64,000 nucleotides of DNA, from positions 1 through 64,000 of the forward strand of contig NZ_JAFBFH010000021.1 of NCBI RefSeq assembly GCF_016909185.1, in the 5' to 3' direction. The notes below the pieces were generated by a model. That model worked only from the letters and a program-made list of their open reading frames with translations. It searched no databases and was not told where the DNA came from. This stretch comes from Siminovitchia thermophila. GTDB taxonomy: Bacteria > Bacillota > Bacilli > Bacillales > Bacillaceae_C. Both the position numbers and the translations under genes were made by a program. Positions 59,479 through 64,000 of the stretch are shown here, piece after piece. Numbering within the stretch: the stretch's first letter is position 1; each line of letters opens with the position of its first letter.

Positions 59479-60235
59479 GATTTTGGATGTAGCAGAAGAA
59501 AACGGCGTAACAATTAAGCCGAACACCTATGGAAAAAAACAGGTTTTATGTAAATGTCCATTTTGTGAGGAAGACAGTAAACCTGGCAAAGCAAAAAAGT
59601 TCTACCTTTCCCTAAACACAGATGAACAGATTTTTCGCTGCTGGTATTGCGGAGAATCCGGTGGTGTCCTTCAATTTGAGGCGAAACTAACGGGTCTGTC
59701 ATATGAACAGGTAAAGGAAAAACGATTAGGAAAGCTACGGAAACCTTTGCATCCTGCTGAACGTCTTAATCCGAAACAGTTAGATGCAATTGGATGGAGA
59801 GAGAAAAAGCGTAAGGATCGCAAGGCGTTTGTAAAAAGCCGGGAAGAGGTGTTTCGTGACTGGCAGGAATATGAGTATACCGAACTTGTCGGATTGTTTG
59901 CGGAGTTCACGGTGATCGCATTTCTCGATACACCAAAAGAACGACATGAAGAATTGCTTCGCTATCTCATGGAAAGAACGAAAGCTAAGCAAATTCATAT
60001 GGGCTTTTCGAGGTTGCTTGAAGAATATGTGAAAGATGAAGCGTTCCGTTCCGATTGGGCAAGGGAAGGCACAGTTCTCGCACGAATGGCATGGAAGGCT
60101 TGCTATCAAACACATGATTTTGAACTTGAAAAGATTGTGTTGTATGTTCCTTTCTTTCATTATCAATGGAAAAGGGAACGGGCCAAGCTAAGAAAGAAAG
60201 GTTTCAATCAAAATCAGATGGTTATCACGCAATAG
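59468..60235 (+). CDS. DnaG-type zinc finger (CHC2-like) protein
   Basis: The 255-residue protein starts with a primase-type zinc domain: LCKCPFCEED, then FYLSLNTDEQIFRCWYCGES, giving a CxxC...CxxC set with the usual GG-x-LQF continuation. The catalytic TOPRIM part of DnaG is not visible; the C-terminal 170 residues are helical and unknown. It may load or regulate a primase, or bind single strands with ERF and SSB. ATG 59468 has AGGTG seven bases upstream and overlaps the ERF gene. Confidence 0.65.
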   Translation: MLPKILDVAEENGVTIKPNTYGKKQVLCKCPFCEEDSKPGKAKKFYLSLNTDEQIFRCWYCGESGGVLQFEAKLTGLSYEQVKEKRLGKLRKPLHPAERLNPKQLDAIGWREKKRKDRKAFVKSREEVFRDWQEYEYTELVGLFAEFTVIAFLDTPKERHEELLRYLMERTKAKQIHMGFSRLLEEYVKDEAFRSDWAREGTVLARMAWKACYQTHDFELEKIVLYVPFFHYQWKRERAKLRKKGFNQNQMVITQ

Positions 60236-60290
60236 GATAGTCCTATTGTGAATCTATAAAACTATAAAATATGAATGGAGAGATTTTATT

Positions 60291-60917
60291 ATGAACACAG
60301 TAAACTTGATTGGTAGACTTACAAAAGACCCGGAACTAAAATACACGCCAGCAGGCAAGGCAGTTGTGAATTTCACGCTTGCAATCAATCGCCCGTTCAA
60401 AAGTCAGAATGGCGAAAATGAAGCGGATTTCATCATGATTCAGGCTTGGGGCAAGACGGCGGAGAACACAGCAAACTTTCTTAGTAAAGGAAGTCAAGCT
60501 GCGGTCGTTGGCAGAATCCAAACTCGCAATTATGAGAATCAGCAAGGACAGCGTGTCTATGTGACGGAAGTGGTAGCAGATTATGTCCAATTCCTCGATC
60601 CGAAACAGAACGGTCAAGGACAGCAAAATCAAGGCTACTCCCAACAACAGGGATATAACCAGAATCAACAACAGCAAGGTTATAATCAAAATCAACAGGG
60701 CTATAACCAAAATGGTTTCAATCAAAATCAACAAGGATACAATCAAGGCGGTCAGGGTTATAATCAACAGAATCAAGGTTATAATCAACAACAGCCAAAC
60801 CAAGGACAAGGTTATGGACAAGGTGGTTTCAACCAACCGCCACAAAATGGAGGATTCAATGATCCATTTGCAAATAACGGAACGATTACTGTATCGGATG
60901 ACGACCTTCCATTTTGA
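60291..60917 (+). CDS. ssb: Single-stranded DNA-binding protein
   Basis: Residues 1-105 form the SSB OB-fold ([58 protein letters not shown]). The linker (about 107-190) is unusually rich in repeats of YNQNQQ and GYNQ, and the end is DDDLPF, the acidic tip that recruits partner proteins. It coats transferred or replicating single strands of the element. Its long Gln/Asn repeat linker is notable. ATG 60291 follows GGAGAG. Confidence 0.93.
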   Translation: MNTVNLIGRLTKDPELKYTPAGKAVVNFTLAINRPFKSQNGENEADFIMIQAWGKTAENTANFLSKGSQAAVVGRIQTRNYENQQGQRVYVTEVVADYVQFLDPKQNGQGQQNQGYSQQQGYNQNQQQQGYNQNQQGYNQNGFNQNQQGYNQGGQGYNQQNQGYNQQQPNQGQGYGQGGFNQPPQNGGFNDPFANNGTITVSDDDLPF

Positions 60918-60973
60918 AGACTGCAAGTGTGTGTAATGTGTAAAAAGCATTTAAAGAATTGATTTCATATATG

Positions 60974-61011
60974 AAAGCCGGACTTCTTAGGGGTTCGGCT
61001 TTTCTTTTTTT
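60974..61011 (+). terminator. Terminator after ssb
   Basis: AAAGCCGGAC pairs with GTTCGGCTTT (one G-T pair), followed by TTCTTTTTTT. Confidence 0.85.
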
Positions 61012-61070
61012 AAATGGAAGTTTTTAAAAAAATTGGCTATTTGCCAAAGGTGAAGTGAAGGTGAAGAATT

Positions 61071-61775
61071 ATGATTTTCTCCTTTTCTCGTTTGAATTTA
61101 TATGAAAGCTGCCCGTACCGTTTTTTCAAAAAATATGTATTGGGCTATGAGGAACCGACAACGTTGCCCCTTGCGTTAGGTAAGGCGGTTCATAAGGCGA
61201 TAGAAGATAAAATCAATGGTGTGCAACATAGAGAAGCCATATTAAACGGTTTGATTGAAGCGGAGTTCCATCCAGAAGTGACAGCAGAAGACGTTTCATT
61301 TCTTGTTTCCCGCTCAAATGCCAAACCCGGCATGGGAAAGACAGAAATTCATTTCATATTGCCTTTAGATGATACGGAAGATGCCCCTATGCTGCAAGGA
61401 TATATTGATCTGGTTTTCAATAAGGGAATGGCTATTACTGACTGGAAAACAAACAGAGTGCCGTACCATGTGTTAGACAACCATCAGGTTGGGCTTTATG
61501 CGTGGGCTATGAACAAACTATACCTTGTTCCTTATGTTGTTGGGACGCTGTATTTCCTGCGTTTCAAGAAGAAAAGTAGTCACTGTTTCATGCCTGCGGA
61601 CATGGAAAAAGCAAGATTATGGGCGCTTGGACTTGCAAATGAAATAAACGAACGAATGGAGCTTTATGGAATGATACCGGAAGAAGCCACGCGCATTTTT
61701 CCCTCGAAGCCATCGAGCCATTGCAAGCATTGTCCTTTTGCTAAAGAATGCTTGCGGACATTTGTGACCATTTAA
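61071..61775 (+). CDS. PD-(D/E)XK nuclease, Cas4/RecB-like
   Basis: The 234-residue protein has the RecB-family nuclease core: SFSRLNLYESCPYRFFKKYV at the start, LALGKAVHKAIED, GYIDLVFN (D113) and ITDWKTNR (D124, K126), then HQVGLYAWAM. One Cys near the N-terminus (C14) and three at the C-terminus (HCKHCPFAKEC) match the 4Fe-4S cluster of Cas4 and AddB. It probably resects DNA ends for the ERF/SSB recombination set. No CRISPR array or other cas gene is present. ATG 61071 follows AAGGTGAAGG. Confidence 0.82.
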   Translation: MIFSFSRLNLYESCPYRFFKKYVLGYEEPTTLPLALGKAVHKAIEDKINGVQHREAILNGLIEAEFHPEVTAEDVSFLVSRSNAKPGMGKTEIHFILPLDDTEDAPMLQGYIDLVFNKGMAITDWKTNRVPYHVLDNHQVGLYAWAMNKLYLVPYVVGTLYFLRFKKKSSHCFMPADMEKARLWALGLANEINERMELYGMIPEEATRIFPSKPSSHCKHCPFAKECLRTFVTI

Positions 61776-61798
61776 AATTAGAAAGGGATGTGTGTTAT

Positions 61799-62227
61799 AT
61801 GAAATATCAAAAGGAAGATCCACTATATAAGAACTTGGTGGTTGGGGAATACAAACTTGTATTCCCTGCCAATCTATTGCGAAGGACAAGGGTTCTCGAT
61901 TACTGGCTATCGGAAACGGTTAACCGTATTGGCTGTCTTGATAACTTTCTGGAAGACTACCAGAATGGCAGGGTGCAAGAAGAAGTGGTCTTGCTCTACG
62001 ATCGGACAGACGGTGTTGTCAATCCCGTTTCACTTGTCCTACGTCCAAGAGAAGAGGGTGCTTTTATCCAATTAGATTTAGTGTTGCGTTGTGTTAAAGA
62101 AGGACATGTCAAAGATCGTGTGTTCAATTTATCACACGATTCAGCAGACGTTATTTTGAATGCCTTTTTCAAGACGTTAAGAGAAATGTCCGAACGTCCC
62201 CAAAGATCAAGGAACATTTCGGCTTGA
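61799..62227 (+). CDS. Hypothetical protein
   Basis: The 142-residue protein starts at ATG 61799 after GAAAGGGATG. It has LVVGEYKLVFPANLLRRTRV and LVLRPREEGAFIQLDLVLRC, suggesting a small beta-rich fold. No family is recognised. It follows the nuclease gene closely and is probably in the same operon. Confidence 0.5.
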   Translation: MKYQKEDPLYKNLVVGEYKLVFPANLLRRTRVLDYWLSETVNRIGCLDNFLEDYQNGRVQEEVVLLYDRTDGVVNPVSLVLRPREEGAFIQLDLVLRCVKEGHVKDRVFNLSHDSADVILNAFFKTLREMSERPQRSRNISA

Positions 62228-62274
62228 TATGCGTCCATTAAGAAGAAGATTTAGACGGAGAAGGAGATTATAAA

Positions 62275-62457
62275 ATGATTCAAACATCAAAAGTAATTTG
62301 TCCTATATGTAAAACAACTCAAACAGAAGATATTCATGATTTAGCAATGGATACAGGAGAAATGGAAGGTTCGTTCCCTCATGATTGTGAGAATTGTGGT
62401 AAGGAATTTACCGTTGAATTTGTTTACAAGCCTTATGTGAAAATCATTAAGGGATAA
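62275..62457 (+). CDS. Small zinc-ribbon protein
   Basis: The 60-residue protein has CPIC and CENC pairs separated by about 25 residues, a simple zinc ribbon, with FTVEFVYKPYVKI after it. ATG 62275 follows GGAGAAGGAG. It is likely a small DNA- or protein-binding factor. Confidence 0.6.
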   Translation: MIQTSKVICPICKTTQTEDIHDLAMDTGEMEGSFPHDCENCGKEFTVEFVYKPYVKIIKG

Positions 62458-62533
62458 TGCGAAGAGGAACTTTGTTTTGGAGCAAACTTCAAATAAAAAA
62501 GGTGAAAAATCTAAAAAAGAAAGGGTGTAAATA

Positions 62534-62800
62534 GTGCCGGAATCAGCATTTAAAGGGACAGTAAAAGAAGGATTTGAAAGGCGTTTTACAATTATTAACG
62601 AGAAAGATTTTGAAAAATACGTTCCTGATTCTTTGCAAGAAGAATTTGCTGCGGTTTTCAATAATGTGGCTGATTGGATTGAGGAAGGTCGGAAAGAGGA
62701 TGGAAAAGCTCCTTTTAACAGTTATGTTGTAATTAACCTTGATGAACCGTACATTGACGATATTATCGAGATTATGAAGCGAAATGATCATTGGGGTTAA
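62534..62800 (+). CDS. Hypothetical protein
   Basis: The 88-residue acidic protein has GFERRFTIINEKDFEKYVPD and PFNSYVVINLDEPYIDDII. GTG 62534 follows AAAGAAAGGG. It resembles small phage and plasmid proteins of unknown function. It ends before a terminator. Confidence 0.5.
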   Translation: MPESAFKGTVKEGFERRFTIINEKDFEKYVPDSLQEEFAAVFNNVADWIEEGRKEDGKAPFNSYVVINLDEPYIDDIIEIMKRNDHWG

Positions 62801-62831
62801 TTCCGTTCCGGTTACTAATTAAAGAACGTAG

Positions 62832-62862
62832 AGTGTTTTATTCGCTGCGTTCTTTTTCTTGT
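62832..62862 (+). terminator. Terminator
   Basis: AAAGAACG-type arm ahead of 62840 pairs with CGTTCTTT around an AGTG...CGCT inner stem, followed by a T-rich run. Confidence 0.65.
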
Positions 62863-62905
62863 AAATGAACAAGACACTAAAAGCGAAAGAAAAGGAGGAA
62901 GTAAA

Positions 62906-63334
62906 TTGAACAAAGTTCAAGTTGAGGATATGGAACACGCATTAAGAAATGGCAATAGATTTTATGCGGAAGCTGATAACAAAGACTGGAACGAATTAGT
63001 TGATAGAGGTTTTGCTTCAAAACATCCAGGTTGGGAAAATGACATGGCTTATTTCCGAGTAACAAGCGAAGGTGAAAAAGCATTGAAACTTACCGATTAT
63101 CAACTAGGTAAACTTAAACACGCATTTGGTTTGGATTATTCAAAAAAGCCATATAGGAACTATTATCATTGCAATAAAAACAATGATGAATGGGAAGATA
63201 TGTGCATTAAAGGGTATGCAACAAAAAGAATTTACAAAGAAGATGAAATTGTATATTTCGGAACATTGAAGGGTCTTAGAGAAGTGTTTCGTCGTAATGT
63301 TTCTCAAAAATATTTCGAAGCTATTAATGCATAG
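62906..63334 (+). CDS. Protein made of two related domains
   Basis: The 142-residue protein is an internal duplication. WNELVDRGFASKHPGWENDM (first half) aligns with WEDMCIKGYATKRIYKEDEI (second half), and FRVTSEGEKAL with FGTLKGLREVF. Each half begins with a helix (MEHALRNG/LKHAFGLD). Small helix-plus-beta units like this occur in phage proteins. TTG 62906 follows GGAGGAAG. The function is unknown. Confidence 0.55.
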   Translation: MNKVQVEDMEHALRNGNRFYAEADNKDWNELVDRGFASKHPGWENDMAYFRVTSEGEKALKLTDYQLGKLKHAFGLDYSKKPYRNYYHCNKNNDEWEDMCIKGYATKRIYKEDEIVYFGTLKGLREVFRRNVSQKYFEAINA

Positions 63335-63393
63335 TTCGAATAGAAAGTGAAAATAGAGTTCTTAAAATAAGATAGACCCAGTTATATGGTTGG

Positions 63394-63418
63394 CACGCTG
63401 CGAAAGTGGCGTGTTTTT
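63394..63418 (+). terminator. Terminator
   Basis: CACGC (63394-63398) pairs with GCGTG (63409-63413), followed by TTTTTCTTTT. Confidence 0.65.
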
Positions 63419-63493
63419 CTTTTGGAAGGAAACCTATTTGGTTAAGCAGCGTCCTTAATAAAAAGCGGCACTTATGGAGAAAGGGCGAGGGAA

Positions 63494-63610
63494 ATGGAGA
63501 GAAAAGCTCTCTTAAAGAAATTAAAGTGGCAGTTTATGGGGGTTGTAATATCGGGTGCATTATTTCTTTTATTTTTCGTCTGGGGCTTGATTATAAGTAA
63601 TGCTCAATAA
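63494..63610 (+). CDS. 38-residue membrane microprotein
   Basis: ATG 63494 follows GCGAGGG and encodes a basic start (ERKALLKKLKWQ) and a single membrane helix (VVISGALFLLFFVWGLII). The topology and ribosome site are good, but nothing else supports a function. Confidence 0.45.
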   Translation: MERKALLKKLKWQFMGVVISGALFLLFFVWGLIISNAQ

Positions 63611-63638
63611 ATACAAATTGTGAGGGGGATAGATAAAA

Positions 63639-63872
63639 ATGCTTACAAAAATAGCAATCTGGTATTTAAGAAAAACAAAAAAGTCAGTGTTGATTGGTTT
63701 TGAAATAAAGAATGGATATTTGAGGTCATTAAATAGTAACACTTTAACTTATGACAACAAGTTTTTAAATATAGACTATAGAACTTGTGACGATGAACCG
63801 TTAATGTTACCAGAAGGAAAGTTTTTGATTTCTCGTAAGGATAAGCTTAGAAAGAATAAGACTATGCATTAA
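63639..63872 (+). CDS. Small basic hypothetical protein
   Basis: The 77-residue protein starts at ATG 63639 after GAGGGGG. It contains VLIGFEIKNGYLRSLNSNTL and ends in a lysine-rich tail. No family is recognised. It is the last rightward gene in the window. Confidence 0.5.
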   Translation: MLTKIAIWYLRKTKKSVLIGFEIKNGYLRSLNSNTLTYDNKFLNIDYRTCDDEPLMLPEGKFLISRKDKLRKNKTMH

Positions 63873-63880
63873 GAAAAAAC

Positions 63881-63899
63881 AGGGGGAGTGCGCTCCCCT
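63881..63899 (-). terminator. Terminator of the leftward gene at the right edge
   Basis: GGGGAG (63883-63888) pairs with CTCCCC (63893-63898). Read leftward, a TTTTTT run follows. The stem begins right at the stop codon of the partial gene. Confidence 0.7.
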
Positions 63900-64000
63900 A
63901 ACAAATTTCACGAATTAATTCGATTGAATTGTTTTTAGGTGAATTAACAAGATCAGACACTCTGTATGCTTCCATTAAATTTTCAGGTAAAGGTACTAAT
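63898..64000 (-). CDS. C-terminal end of a leftward gene, truncated by the window
   Basis: An open frame on the minus strand runs from the window edge to TAG (complement of 63898-63900) and encodes about 33 residues including LMEAYRVSDLVNSPKNNSIE. The terminator directly after it supports a real gene. The family cannot be judged. It marks a change of direction, possibly a second module or the flank of the element. Confidence 0.55.
   Translation of the reverse strand, partial: LVPLPENLMEAYRVSDLVNSPKNNSIELIREIC

Noticed and set aside
61071-61775. Cas4-like nuclease as a sign of a CRISPR system
   Set aside because: No repeat-spacer array and no other cas gene is present; such nucleases are common in phage recombination sets.
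63406-63600. Frame of 64 codons near the right end
   Set aside because: It starts in the T-run of a terminator and overlaps the better-supported 38-codon membrane peptide at 63494.
1-64000. tRNA, rRNA or insertion sequences
   Set aside because: I found no tRNA-like cloverleaf, rRNA segment or transposase with terminal repeats on either strand; a dedicated tRNA scan could still find one.

Overview
The window carries most of a large integrative and conjugative element (ICE), or a conjugative plasmid in integrated form, from a low-to-moderate GC Gram-positive bacterium of the Bacillales. Frequent TTG/GTG starts with strong Shine-Dalgarno sites, SigA-type promoters, a tyrosine integrase with an ImmR-like repressor, Tcp-type conjugation genes, three SLH domains on a surface protein and lipoprotein signals all fit that group. 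I cannot name the species.

Layout. 1-1400: an Abi_2 (AbiD/AbiF-type HEPN) defence gene behind a perfect SigA promoter and a hairpin RNA, possibly cargo at the end of the element. 1401-4660: an integration and immunity module resembling the ICEBs1 arrangement: integrase, degenerate ImmA-like protein and repressor leftward; Cro-like and Xis-like genes rightward. 4755-12680: early maintenance genes: a NusG paralogue (probable processive antiterminator), RecD2-type helicase, two RepL-like winged-helix proteins around an inverted-repeat cluster (possible replication origin), a ParM/ParR-like segregation pair and small zinc-ribbon proteins. 12745-28229: conjugative type IV secretion core: lipoproteins, TcpC, TcpD, TcpE, VirB4 ATPase, a VirB6/TcpH-like channel protein with 52 tandem pentapeptides, and a two-domain wall hydrolase. 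28230-38385: DNA processing and small membrane proteins: RusA-like nuclease, replication-relaxation protein, Mrr-like membrane nuclease, and a VirD4 coupling ATPase without its own membrane anchor. 38386-41796: a noncoding stretch with a promoter and terminator, an S1-domain protein, a second replication-relaxation-like protein and an ArpU-like regulator. 42044-48397: an SLH protein and two related large secreted proteins. 48660-55996: a Tad/type II-like pilus cluster: a 58-residue pilin-like protein, TadE-like proteins, CpaF/TadA ATPase and two TadB/C platform proteins. 56427-57629: a flagellin-family protein. 58159-63872: an ERF annealing protein, primase-type zinc finger protein, SSB, Cas4/RecB-like nuclease and small unknowns. 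63898-64000: the tail of a leftward gene that runs off the window.

How it may work. The repressor and its twin operators would keep the rightward operon silent. Once it is induced, the NusG paralogue could carry polymerase through the many internal terminators seen here. Tcp/VirB4/VirB6/NlpC proteins would build the channel and VirD4 would feed DNA into it, while the Tad-type pilus, SLH protein and secreted pair would handle contact with the recipient. Two operons, one before the T4SS core and one before the pilus genes, share an 11-bp-periodic repeat placed at almost the same distance from a -10 box, suggesting one activator. No classical MOB relaxase is visible.

The most unusual points are an ICE-borne flagellin next to a Tad pilus cluster, the 52-repeat tail on the channel protein, the shared 11-bp operator array, several terminator-bearing leaders, and the missing relaxase.
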